Part shown: piece after piece, positions 1-6,934 of the stretch
Layout: each line of letters begins with the position of its first letter
How positions within the stretch are numbered: the first letter of the stretch is position 1
Source of the DNA: Candidatus Pyrohabitans jungbluthii
Lineage (GTDB): Archaea > Hydrothermarchaeota > Hydrothermarchaeia > Hydrothermarchaeales > BMS3B
Length of the DNA: 64,000 nucleotides
Reading direction: 5' to 3'
NCBI GenBank assembly: GCA_002010065.2
Contig: MTMD02000015.1
Coordinates: 98,971 to 162,970 of the forward strand
Program-made: the position numbers and the translations under genes
Notes under the pieces: model-generated
Told to the model about the DNA's origin: nothing
The model's database searches: none
What the model saw: the letters and a program-made list of their open reading frames with translations, nothing else

Positions 1-1883
1 TCCTTGGGGTCTGGGCTGTGGATAAACTTCGCGCCAATAAGCTGCTCCGCATCCTTTGTTAGGAGGTTGGTGACAACCTCGCTGCCTGTAATGCGCGGCA
101 GTGGATTCACATGCGTTGTTACTCCAAGAGCTACTGCCCAGGTGCCGATGCTGAGCGCCTTTTCTGTGTTGTACTCCGGCGCACTTGCAGCTACAGGAAG
201 GTCTTTTATCGCCACGCCAAGCTTCTCAGCCAGCGCCTTGAGAAGCTGGTTTATCCTCGAGTTATCAACGCAGGAGCCGAAGTGGAGCACTGGCGGGAGA
301 GCCTCTAAGCCGGCGGCCTCACCCAGAGCCTTTAGCACGCGCTGCAGGCGTTCGCCCGCTAGCTTGTAGCCCTCTGGTTTCATAAGCCCTGCCTTTGCGT
401 GTGCGTGAGCCGCGCAGCCGGTAGCGAGCACGAGTATATCCCGCTTGACAAGCTCCTTCGCAAGTTCAACGTGCATAAGGTCGTGGGGCACGCGCGGGTT
501 GTTGCAGCCAACTATAGCGACTGCGCCTTTAATGTCGCCATTTGCTATGCTTTCCACGAGCGGAGCAAGCGGATCCTCACTATTTATCTTGGAGAGTACC
601 TCCAGCAGGGCTTCGACGCTGAAGCCAGCGAGAAGCTCTGTCTTAAACTTCGGGATGTGCACCTTACTCGGGTCTCGCTGCTTGTAGTTCTCTATTGCCC
701 GCCTCACAATCTCTTTAGCTACTTCGTCGGCGCGCTTCTCATCAAACTCTATGTGCTCTGCTCCGGGAATCTTCACTATCGGTGCGGTGGTAATAATCTT
801 GGTATGGAAGCACTGCGCTGCCGGCACGAGGGCAGGGAAGATGCACTGGTAGTCTACAACCATCGCATCTAGGGCGCCGGTGGCAATAACCAGCTCAGAG
901 TTGAGCTCATTGCCCACCTGGGGTATGCCCTGTCTTTCCAGAATTTCATTTCCGGTGCAGCATATCCCAACGACGTTTATCCCCTTAGCTCCGGCTTTTT
1001 TAGCCTCCTCCTGCAGCGCCTCCGCAGCTTCAACTATCTTTTCGCTGAGTATTGGCACGTGCCCGTGGCAGGCTATGTTCACGTAGTCCGCTTCGAGCAC
1101 GCCCATTCCTGCCTCGCTGAATTTGGGTTTAGGTGTGCCAAAGAGCACGTCCTGCAAATCTGTGCTCATATGCAGCCCGTAAAAGCCATCCGCCAAGCCA
1201 GCCTTGATGCACCCCAGGATAAGGTTAACCGGGTCTGCGTCATTGCCCATGCTGGTGCGGTGCATGCCCTCGAGTATTGGGAGCATTCCGCCTTCGGGCA
1301 GAACCCCAAGCTTAGACCACGTCTCAAGGCGCTCCTGCGTAGAGTGCATCTTTATCCATGTCCCGCCGTTCGCATGCGTAGCTCCTATCTCTTCAAGGGC
1401 GCGCATTGCTACCTGCTCCGCAAGCTTATTAACCTCCATGCTCTCCGCGTTGGGTATGCCCAGCATAGTGCCGAGGTTGCGGAGCTTCGCCTCGTCCTTA
1501 ATCTGGTAGGGCGCCTCCCCTCTCGCTGCATGGAGCAGGGTAAGCGCCACGTGCCGAGCATGGTCCACATGCGAGGCAGCGCCGCCCAGAATGTTCCTAA
1601 GCAACCCCCTCGCCACCATCACATCGCCGGTTGCGCCGCACACACCGCGGTCCGCCTTGGCGGTGATTCTGCATGGCCCCATGGCGCAGTTTCTGCAGCT
1701 CAAGCCAGAGAAACAGTAGGGGCACTTGGGCTCCTGCTTGACCACGCGGTCGAAGGCTGTCTCAACACCAGCTTTCCTAGCAATCTCAAACATCTCCAGA
1801 TTTGCAGGATCTATTGTTTTTTCAGAGTCGCTTCTCGCCTCTATTTCCCTCTTCTCCTTAGTAACCAAGCTTTCTACTTTCAA
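1..1883 (-). CDS. cooS: Ni-Fe carbon monoxide dehydrogenase catalytic subunit CooS (3' end outside window)
   Basis: Reversibly oxidises CO to CO2 with low-potential electrons going to ferredoxin; cytoplasmic homodimer. I translated the minus strand: 627 codons are present and the frame is still open at base 1; the family is about 630-640 residues, so only the C-terminal tip is missing. Visible are the cluster cysteines C54, C57, C63, C66, C71 (CPYCFSGLSC, RNCAMGPCRI), the C-cluster His region CHGHVPILSEK, GICCTGNEIL, GCNNPRV, TGCAAHAHAKAGLM and HFGSCVDNSRI. The start is a TTG at 1883-1881 behind GGGAGGTGA. No acetyl-CoA synthase subunit is adjacent, so this looks like a monofunctional CODH. 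The maturation ATPase CooC lies at 35041-35796. Very sure of family. Confidence 0.95.
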   Translation of the reverse strand, partial: MKVESLVTKEKREIEARSDSEKTIDPANLEMFEIARKAGVETAFDRVVKQEPKCPYCFSGLSCRNCAMGPCRITAKADRGVCGATGDVMVARGLLRNILGGAASHVDHARHVALTLLHAARGEAPYQIKDEAKLRNLGTMLGIPNAESMEVNKLAEQVAMRALEEIGATHANGGTWIKMHSTQERLETWSKLGVLPEGGMLPILEGMHRTSMGNDADPVNLILGCIKAGLADGFYGLHMSTDLQDVLFGTPKPKFSEAGMGVLEADYVNIACHGHVPILSEKIVEAAEALQEEAKKAGAKGINVVGICCTGNEILERQGIPQVGNELNSELVIATGALDAMVVDYQCIFPALVPAAQCFHTKIITTAPIVKIPGAEHIEFDEKRADEVAKEIVRRAIENYKQRDPSKVHIPKFKTELLAGFSVEALLEVLSKINSEDPLAPLVESIANGDIKGAVAIVGCNNPRVPHDLMHVELAKELVKRDILVLATGCAAHAHAKAGLMKPEGYKLAGERLQRVLKALGEAAGLEALPPVLHFGSCVDNSRINQLLKALAEKLGVAIKDLPVAASAPEYNTEKALSIGTWAVALGVTTHVNPLPRITGSEVVTNLLTKDAEQLIGAKFIHSPDPK

Positions 1884-1920
1884 TTCCCTTCACCTCCCTC
1901 TAGTTATATTCTACTGGAAA

Positions 1921-1930
1921 CCATAAATAG
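1921..1930 (-). promoter_or_regulatory. TATA-like promoter element of cooS
   Basis: On the minus strand this reads CTATTTATGG, about 43 nt upstream of the TTG start of cooS. That places a transcript start near 1900 and leaves a short leader that carries the ribosome binding site. Inferred from spacing only. Confidence 0.45.
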
Positions 1931-2020
1931 TTTCCCCCCACGTTATGCCCGCCGTAGCCCTGTTTGAAGTCTTCAACACATTTTCTTTAGAATCATGCCA
2001 AGCTATTTAAACTAGGATTT

Positions 2021-2030
2021 TTAAATATAA
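2021..2030 (+). promoter_or_regulatory. TATA-like promoter element of the ferritin-like gene
   Basis: TTAAATATAA inside an AT-rich tract. A transcript start about 26 nt downstream would fall near 2051, directly before the inverted repeat at 2054-2078. Inferred from sequence and spacing. Confidence 0.45.
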
Positions 2031-2053
2031 AGATTGACTGCGGAATATACCTG

Positions 2054-2078
2054 CCCTAAAAAAGCATAGCATTTAGGG
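2054..2078 (+). repeat. Inverted repeat CCCTAAA / TTTAGGG in the ferritin-like gene leader
   Basis: Arms 2054-2060 and 2072-2078 are perfectly complementary (7 bp) around an 11-nt spacer. The right arm runs into the G-rich ribosome binding site (GGGGGAGG) of the gene starting at 2091, and the left arm lies at the predicted transcript start. It could be an operator or an RNA hairpin hiding the ribosome binding site. Confidence 0.5.
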
Positions 2079-2090
2079 GGAGGATAAATT

Positions 2091-2501
2091 ATGGATAGAG
2101 ATAAGATAGTTGAGTTTCTGAATCAGGATTTGAGCGGTGAAATTGAGGCAATTCTCGTTTACATGCGCAACGCTACCATTGCGCTGGGTGAAGCTTGCAA
2201 GGCAGGGCACGATATGGAAGGGATAGCCTTTGACGAGATGAGGCATGCGGAGTGGTTAGCTGACCTCATCGTGGAGCTGGGCGGCAAACCCGCGATGACC
2301 CACCGAGAGCTTGATTTCGGGGGCGATTCTGCGAGAGATTTCGTTCGACGCGTGGTGGAGCTTGAGAAAGAAGCGATTGCCATGTACAAGGAGCACATCG
2401 CTGCGATAGACGATGAGATGGTGAAGGAGAAGCTGCAGCACATCCTTCGCGAAGAAGAGTGGCACCTGGCGGAGTTTGAAGAGCTGTTGGAGGAACTGTA
2501 G
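2091..2501 (+). CDS. Ferritin-like di-iron domain protein
   Basis: A 136-residue all-helical protein of the ferritin/rubrerythrin-like superfamily; such proteins bind a di-iron centre and serve in iron storage or peroxide/oxygen defence. Two helix pairs carry the usual ligands: E17/E19 and E49xxH52 in the first half, E92/E94 and E122xxH125 in the second. No rubredoxin domain or membrane segment follows, so it is a minimal four-helix bundle. The start ATG follows GGGGGAGGATAAATT. It is transcribed divergently from cooS, which suits protection of an oxygen-sensitive metalloenzyme, although that link is inference. The substrate is not determined by sequence. Confidence 0.8.
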   Translation: MDRDKIVEFLNQDLSGEIEAILVYMRNATIALGEACKAGHDMEGIAFDEMRHAEWLADLIVELGGKPAMTHRELDFGGDSARDFVRRVVELEKEAIAMYKEHIAAIDDEMVKEKLQHILREEEWHLAEFEELLEEL

Positions 2502-2542
2502 GGGGACATACAACAGGTTTTATTGTTTAGGAGTTGAATAAT

Positions 2543-3805
2543 TTGTTTAGTAAATCATTACTTCTGGTAATTGTACTTCTAGTGGGGGTATGGGTAACTG
2601 GAATTACTGTGACAAAGCCAGCTAATACAGAAAAGGTGCAGGTAATAGTTGTTTTTAAGGAAAAGCCTGATCCAGCGTTGATAAAGAAACATGGCGGAGC
2701 GGTAAAGTATTCCTACAAAATAATCCCTGGGATAGCTGCAAGCTTACCCAGAAAAGCGGTTGCCGCTCTGGAGAGGAACCCCGCGGTGGCGTACATAGAG
2801 GAGGATGCGATTGTTGCCAAGCCTCCGTGGGCAGAAGGCAAAGAGAAGACTCAGCCTGTAGAGGTTCTGGAGTGGAATGTGGACAGGATAGACGCTGAGC
2901 TTGTATGGGATAGAGATGGAGACTTAGCTATAGACGAAGGAGCAAATGCTGGCTCAGGAATAAAGGTTGCAATTCTGGATACGGGCATAGACAAGGACCA
3001 CCCTGACCTACAGGAGAATATTAAAGGCGGGGTCAACTTCGTTTCAAAGCCCTGGTGGAAGCCTGCTAACCCTGATAAGTGGGACGACGACAACGGGCAT
3101 GGTACCTACGTGGCTGGCATAGTAGCGGCGGTGGATAACGAGATTGGTGTACTCGGCGTGGCGCCAAAAGTCTGGCTCTATGCGGTGAAAGTGCTGGACA
3201 GAACAGGTAGGGGATATGTGAGCGACGTCATTGCTGGTATCGATTGGGCCGTTGAGAATGGAATAGATGTGATATCTATGAGTCTCGGCTCCAGTTCGGA
3301 TTCTCAGGCGCTTCACGATGCTGTTGACAGAGCGTACGCCACTGGCGTTGTTCTTGTTGCATCCGCAGGCAACAGCGGAGACGGCAATCCGGAAACAAAT
3401 GAAGTAGAGTACCCAGCCAAATATTCCAGTGTGATTGCCGTTGCAGCAACCGACGTGCTGGACGGCACCCCTACTTGGAGCGCCGAGGGTGAGGAGGTAG
3501 AGCTATCCGCACCCGGCGTAGAGGTTCGCTCCACTTGGAGAGGTGGAAGATATGAAACGCATAGCGGGACCTCTGCGGCATGTCCCCACGTCTCAGGTAC
3601 TGTGGCTCTAGTGCTTGCCACAAACATAACCGAAATCGCCCCGGACTATGACTACAACAAAAACGGTGCCTGGGAACCTGCTGAAGTTAGAACTTGGCTT
3701 CAAAGCACAGCAGACGACTTAGGCGCAAGTGGCAGAGACAACTTCTACGGCTATGGTCTTGTAGACGCCGAAGAAAGCGCAACAGGGGTGCAGTCGAACC
3801 CCTAG
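2543..3805 (+). CDS. Secreted subtilisin-like serine protease (S8) with I9 propeptide
   Basis: About 420 residues (numbering from the alternative TTG at 2534). An N-terminal hydrophobic segment (about 8-24) acts as signal or anchor. An inhibitor-I9 propeptide follows (about 36-93), then the peptidase S8 domain with catalytic D149 (LDTGIDKDHPD), H189 (NGHGTYVAG), oxyanion N280 (SAGNSG) and S347 (SGTSAACPHVSG). No C-terminal anchor or repeat domain is present. GGAG at 2530-2533 is 9 nt from the TTG at 2543 but abuts the TTG at 2534, so I prefer 2543. Convergent with rpiA, only 5 bp apart. Likely an extracellular housekeeping or nutrient protease. Confidence 0.92.
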   Translation: MFSKSLLLVIVLLVGVWVTGITVTKPANTEKVQVIVVFKEKPDPALIKKHGGAVKYSYKIIPGIAASLPRKAVAALERNPAVAYIEEDAIVAKPPWAEGKEKTQPVEVLEWNVDRIDAELVWDRDGDLAIDEGANAGSGIKVAILDTGIDKDHPDLQENIKGGVNFVSKPWWKPANPDKWDDDNGHGTYVAGIVAAVDNEIGVLGVAPKVWLYAVKVLDRTGRGYVSDVIAGIDWAVENGIDVISMSLGSSSDSQALHDAVDRAYATGVVLVASAGNSGDGNPETNEVEYPAKYSSVIAVAATDVLDGTPTWSAEGEEVELSAPGVEVRSTWRGGRYETHSGTSAACPHVSGTVALVLATNITEIAPDYDYNKNGAWEPAEVRTWLQSTADDLGASGRDNFYGYGLVDAEESATGVQSNP

Positions 3806-3810
3806 GTTTT

Positions 3811-4494
3811 TTACTTTTTGAGTATCCTTACCCCCTCTTTTGTTCCCAGGTGCACTTCGCTCACCATGCTGCTGGTGAAAAGTCCGTTCTCAAGTACGCC
3901 CACTATTTTATTTATCTCAGTCTCCAGCTTCTCTGGCTCAGAGATTTCCCCGAAGTCTGCATCGAGAATATAATTTCCGTTGTCGGTTATTAAGGGGCCA
4001 ACCTTGCCCTTAGCTCGGCGCATGGCAACGCTCTTTACTCCCATTTTTATCAATGCCCGCTCTGCAACGCGCCACGCAAAGGGTAGAACCTCTATGGGCA
4101 CGGGCATGCTCAGCCTTTTGGTAAGCTTGCTTTCGTCCGCTATTACTATGAAGCGCTTGGCATTGCTCGCCACTACTTTTTCCCGGAAGAGCGCACCGCC
4201 GCCGCCCTTAACCAGCTCAAGCTTCTCACTTATCTGGTCAGCGCCATCTATGGCGATGTCCACCTGATCAAACTCCTCGAAGGTAGTTATGGGTATCCCA
4301 AACTCAAGGGCGTGAATTCGCGTATCTACGCTTGTTGGAATTGCCTTTATGCTCAACCCCTCCTCGCGAACCCTATCCCCAAGAGCGCGGATCGCGTAGT
4401 ACGTCGTCGAACCCGTCCCCAAGCCAACGACGTCGCCATCTTTAACTTCTTTCACGGCGCTCTCTGCAGCGATGCGCTTAAGCTTCTCGCTCAT
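3811..4494 (-). CDS. rpiA: Ribose-5-phosphate isomerase A
   Basis: Interconverts ribose 5-phosphate and ribulose 5-phosphate in the cytoplasm for nucleotide and aromatic precursor supply. 227 residues, full length for RpiA. Family motifs seen: GLGTGSTTYYAI near the N-terminus (phosphate loop), DVAIDGADQI, and KGGGGALFREKVVA holding the catalytic acid/base region. Followed on the same strand by nothing, and preceded by a PHP protein whose stop lies 1 nt from this start region, so the two probably share a transcript. Nothing odd in the sequence. Confidence 0.95.
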   Translation of the reverse strand: MSEKLKRIAAESAVKEVKDGDVVGLGTGSTTYYAIRALGDRVREEGLSIKAIPTSVDTRIHALEFGIPITTFEEFDQVDIAIDGADQISEKLELVKGGGGALFREKVVASNAKRFIVIADESKLTKRLSMPVPIEVLPFAWRVAERALIKMGVKSVAMRRAKGKVGPLITDNGNYILDADFGEISEPEKLETEINKIVGVLENGLFTSSMVSEVHLGTKEGVRILKK

Positions 4495-4495
4495 G

Positions 4496-5122
4496 CTACT
4501 CTCTTCTCCCCAGCGTCTTATAAATCTTTGTTTTTATCAGGTTCATAAAGCCGGCGGGTGTGCCGAAGATATCAACTTTGCCTTTTATTATATCCTCCAC
4601 ACTCTCCACCATAACGCCCGCGCTGCCTATCTCAGCATAGGTATGAGCGTCGCTGCCAGCAGTGAACTTAAGCCCATGCTCCAGAGCGAAGCGAAGCGCC
4701 TTGCGATTTGAGCCCTGCATCGCACAGCGGGAGTTGAAAACTTCAATGGCATCGACGTAAGCGTAAAGCTCACTCAGCCCGCGAAGGCGGTAGATGCGGA
4801 AGGGGTCGAAGGGATGAGGCACAGCCACAAAGCCACCCTGAGAGTGGATTTCATCTACCACCTCAAAAAACTCCCTGGATTTAATCTCCTCCTGAAGGAA
4901 GTAACCCAGCACTTCACCACGGTCTGTTCTTATCTCGGCGCCGGCAATAACCACAAAGTCCTCGCTGCTAAGCTTCTTTGCCTCAAGCGCGCCTCGCGCT
5001 GTGCCGTGGTCGGTTATGGCTATGCCGTCCAAGCCTTTAGCTTTTGCTTGTTTTATTATCTCCTCAATCCTCATGCTGGAATCTCTGGAATACACCGAAT
5101 GCACATGAAGGTCAATCCTCAT
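4496..5122 (-). CDS. PHP-domain metal-dependent phosphoesterase
   Basis: 208 residues, a single PHP domain. Metal ligands are visible: HVHS at the N-terminus (DLHVHSVYSRDS), ITDHGT at about 38, HPF in VPHPFDPF and SDAH at about 157. Related proteins are histidinol-phosphatase-like or nucleotide phosphoesterases; the substrate cannot be read from the sequence. It is upstream of and almost touching rpiA, so a phosphorylated sugar or nucleotide substrate is plausible but inferred. Start ATG at 5122. Confidence 0.85.
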   Translation of the reverse strand: MRIDLHVHSVYSRDSSMRIEEIIKQAKAKGLDGIAITDHGTARGALEAKKLSSEDFVVIAGAEIRTDRGEVLGYFLQEEIKSREFFEVVDEIHSQGGFVAVPHPFDPFRIYRLRGLSELYAYVDAIEVFNSRCAMQGSNRKALRFALEHGLKFTAGSDAHTYAEIGSAGVMVESVEDIIKGKVDIFGTPAGFMNLIKTKIYKTLGRRE

Positions 5123-5216
5123 GGAGATTAAATTCGGCGAGGAGTAGATAAAACTTAGCCCCCGTAAGTTTTAACAGGCATTGACTGAGATATAACATAA
5201 CCGCGAGGATGAGGCG

Positions 5217-5435
5217 ATGATGGACGTGGGGATAATCATAGAGAGGCTCAGGGAGAGAAACCGCGAGCTAGAGGCTGAGATTGAGAAAAATCGTGAGATA
5301 ATCACAGCGCTTGAAGATTTCGCCTCCGGGAGCATAAGCCTTGAGGAGCTCAAGAGGGAGCTTCGTGATATAGGTGCACGCTATGGAGATGAGCTCACCT
5401 CGCGAATACTTGAGATGCTTGAGGTGCAAGAATGA
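5217..5435 (+). CDS. Small coiled-coil protein of unknown function
   Basis: 72 residues, charged and helical throughout, with a heptad-like stretch at about 8-35 (RLRERNRELEAEIEKN). Two adjacent ATG codons (5217, 5220) follow GAGGATGAGG. It overlaps the next gene by 4 nt (ATGA), so the two are translationally coupled. I do not recognise a family. It may be a partner or scaffold of the TIM-barrel protein downstream. Confidence 0.6.
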   Translation: MMDVGIIIERLRERNRELEAEIEKNREIITALEDFASGSISLEELKRELRDIGARYGDELTSRILEMLEVQE

Positions 5436-6214
5436 AGCTAGGAGCTATGAACAACCCGGGCGAAGAGGTTACTGCGCAGGTCAGGTTTATCGCCAGCAAT
5501 GGCTTTGAGTTTGTGGAGCTCGCAATTGAGGCGCCTGAAGCTACGCCTGAATTGCTTAAGGAGAAAGAACAGGAGCTCAGAGATATACTCGAGGGCTACA
5601 AGGTTGAAGTGGTGGCGCACCTGCCCTGGTACTTTGAGATTGCCCACCCCTACACCAGAGTAAGAGATGCATTTCTGGAAGAGGTGCACTTGGCGCTTGA
5701 CGTCGCCGCTGCCTTCGACGCCCGCCTCGCTGGGCTGCACCTCCACAGGCTGCCAAAGTTTTTCAGGGAGAAGCAGCTGGAGATGCATATCTCAGCACTT
5801 CACCAGGCGCTTGCCTTTGCAGAGGAGGTTGGGATAAAGCTTTGCATTGAAAACTCAGATCTGCGCAGCTTCCCCGCGGAGAGCGTCGCAAAGGTGCTAG
5901 AAGCTCTGCCCGAGCTTGGACTGGTGCTCGACGTGGGGCATGCACACATAGGCGCAACCAGCGAGGAGGTGCTGAGATTTATTCGCGCCTTTCGTCATCG
6001 CATTGTGCATGTGCATGCCCACGACAACAATCTCAAAGACGACCTCCACCTGCCCATAGGCGCTGGCGCAATAGAGTGGGAGCGCATTTTGCCTGAGCTT
6101 AAAAGCTTTTACAATGGCAGAGTGACGCTGGAAATCCATTCCCGCGATCCAGACTACCTGCTGATAAGCAGGGAGAAGTTTCTGAAACTATGGAATCAAG
6201 AAGCAGCAAAGTAA
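5432..6214 (+). CDS. Sugar phosphate isomerase/epimerase-like TIM-barrel protein
   Basis: 260 residues of the xylose-isomerase-like TIM-barrel / AP-endonuclease family 2 fold. Visible metal-site motifs are VAHLPW, LHLHRLPK, CIENSD, LVLDVGHAH, HVHAHDN and TLEIHS, which match the His/Glu/Asp ligand pattern of that fold. It could be a sugar isomerase or epimerase, or an endonuclease IV-like enzyme; the full nine-ligand endonuclease IV set is not clearly present, so isomerase-like is preferred. Overlaps the coiled-coil gene by 4 nt. The function beyond the fold is unassigned. Confidence 0.78.
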   Translation: MKLGAMNNPGEEVTAQVRFIASNGFEFVELAIEAPEATPELLKEKEQELRDILEGYKVEVVAHLPWYFEIAHPYTRVRDAFLEEVHLALDVAAAFDARLAGLHLHRLPKFFREKQLEMHISALHQALAFAEEVGIKLCIENSDLRSFPAESVAKVLEALPELGLVLDVGHAHIGATSEEVLRFIRAFRHRIVHVHAHDNNLKDDLHLPIGAGAIEWERILPELKSFYNGRVTLEIHSRDPDYLLISREKFLKLWNQEAAK

Positions 6215-6240
6215 TTTTAATTTTATTTATCGACATGAAG

Positions 6241-6268
6241 GTTACCCGGAACTAAAGTTCCGGATGAC
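6241..6268 (+). repeat. Strong hairpin just upstream of tRNA-Leu
   Basis: CCGGAAC (6246-6252), loop TAAA, GTTCCGG (6257-6263) is perfect. Pairing continues outward to 6241/6268 with one mismatch and one G-T pair, giving about 11 base pairs on a 4-nt loop. There is no T-tract after it, so it is not a bacterial-type terminator. It may be part of the tRNA precursor leader or a small RNA. Confidence 0.55.
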
Positions 6269-6293
6269 GAAGCTCCGCTAACGTTAAACCCCC

Positions 6294-6377
6294 GCGGGGG
6301 TACCCGAGAGGCCAAAGGGGGCAGACTTAAGATCTGCTGGCTAAGTGCCTACGTGGGTTCGAATCCCACCCCCCGCA
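6294..6377 (+). tRNA. tRNA-Leu (anticodon UAA)
   Basis: 84-nt class II tRNA. The acceptor stem is GCGGGGG (6294-6300) with CCCCCGC (6370-6376) and discriminator A at 6377. The anticodon stem-loop is GCAGA-CUUAAGA-UCUGC, giving anticodon UAA, which reads the leucine codon UUA. A long variable arm follows, and the T-arm is GUGGG-UUCGAAU-CCCAC. CCA is not encoded. No intron. Confidence 0.95.
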
Positions 6378-6466
6378 TATCCGCATGGTTGGTTTTGAGG
6401 TTTGCTACTCTTAATACCTCGTTTTTGATGCCTACATGTTAGAAGCACTACTCAAGCCAATAAGGG

Positions 6467-6547
6467 ATGTTTGTGGTGAGCGACTCCACGCCATTAATTC
6501 ACCTCGCCAAGATAGGTTGCCTAAACATACTGAAGAGAAGCATGTAA
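6467..6547 (+). pseudogene. Truncated PIN-domain (VapC/DUF3368-like) toxin remnant
   Basis: An ATG at 6467 opens 26 codons and then meets TAA. The peptide contains VVSDSTPLIHLAKIGCLNIL, which matches the N-terminal strand and helix of PIN-domain toxins (usual form VVSDTSPLIALAKIG), including the first catalytic Asp. The remaining roughly 110 residues of a PIN domain are absent, and no partner antitoxin is seen in front. The surrounding stretch 6378-6754 is otherwise AT-rich and non-coding to my reading, consistent with a decayed toxin-antitoxin locus next to a tRNA gene. Confidence 0.6.
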
Positions 6548-6712
6548 TGGCAAGGTAGACAAACCTTTTGCATGGTTTTATTCTAACATTGTGTTGCGAT
6601 ATCAATTTTTCCCGCAGTGCGCTATTCCTCTTCAAAACCTGTCTAAGACTGTTAAATTTGTAGCATGTAGATGGTTGTGCACACGAATACCATTCTGTGC
6701 TTTGAAAGTCAA

Positions 6713-6723
6713 ACTTTATATAC
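6713..6723 (+). promoter_or_regulatory. TATA-like promoter for the small membrane protein and TauE-UspA pair
   Basis: ACTTTATATAC about 37 nt upstream of the GTG start at 6755, with a GGTGGG ribosome binding site between. Inferred from spacing. Confidence 0.45.
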
Positions 6724-6754
6724 TAAAAAATTTAAAATTTAAAAAGGTGGGAAG

Positions 6755-6925
6755 GTGATTGGCGGCTTTTTGGAAACGCTTGCAGAGATAAGCAGCGAAA
6801 ATCCCACGCTTTATGGATTAATAGTGGTGGCGATAATACTGGTAGAGGGGCTGCTCCTTGCGCTGTTTTTGGAGCTGGTGTTCAGGATTTTAGGCATAGA
6901 GGTGAAGGAAATTCCACATCATTAA
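6755..6925 (+). CDS. 56-residue single-span membrane protein next to TauE-UspA
   Basis: GTG start behind GGTGGGAAG; 56 codons then TAA. Residues about 23-45 form one hydrophobic span (YGLIVVAIILVEGLLLALFL), with a short charged C-terminus ending in IPHH. It stops 9 nt before the TauE/SafE-UspA gene, so both are probably one transcript and the peptide may be a small subunit of that transporter. No family recognised. Reading frame and ribosome binding site are good, but coding status rests on context. Confidence 0.65.
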   Translation: MIGGFLETLAEISSENPTLYGLIVVAIILVEGLLLALFLELVFRILGIEVKEIPHH

Positions 6926-6934
6926 GGTGATGCC

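Noticed and set aside
1059-1967. 302-codon plus-strand open frame over cooS
   Set aside because: Antisense to the verified CooS reading frame with all cluster motifs; no protein-like pattern.
6432-6635. 67-codon minus-strand frame in the gap after tRNA-Leu
   Set aside because: No family pattern, no ribosome binding site; the plus strand holds a PIN remnant instead.
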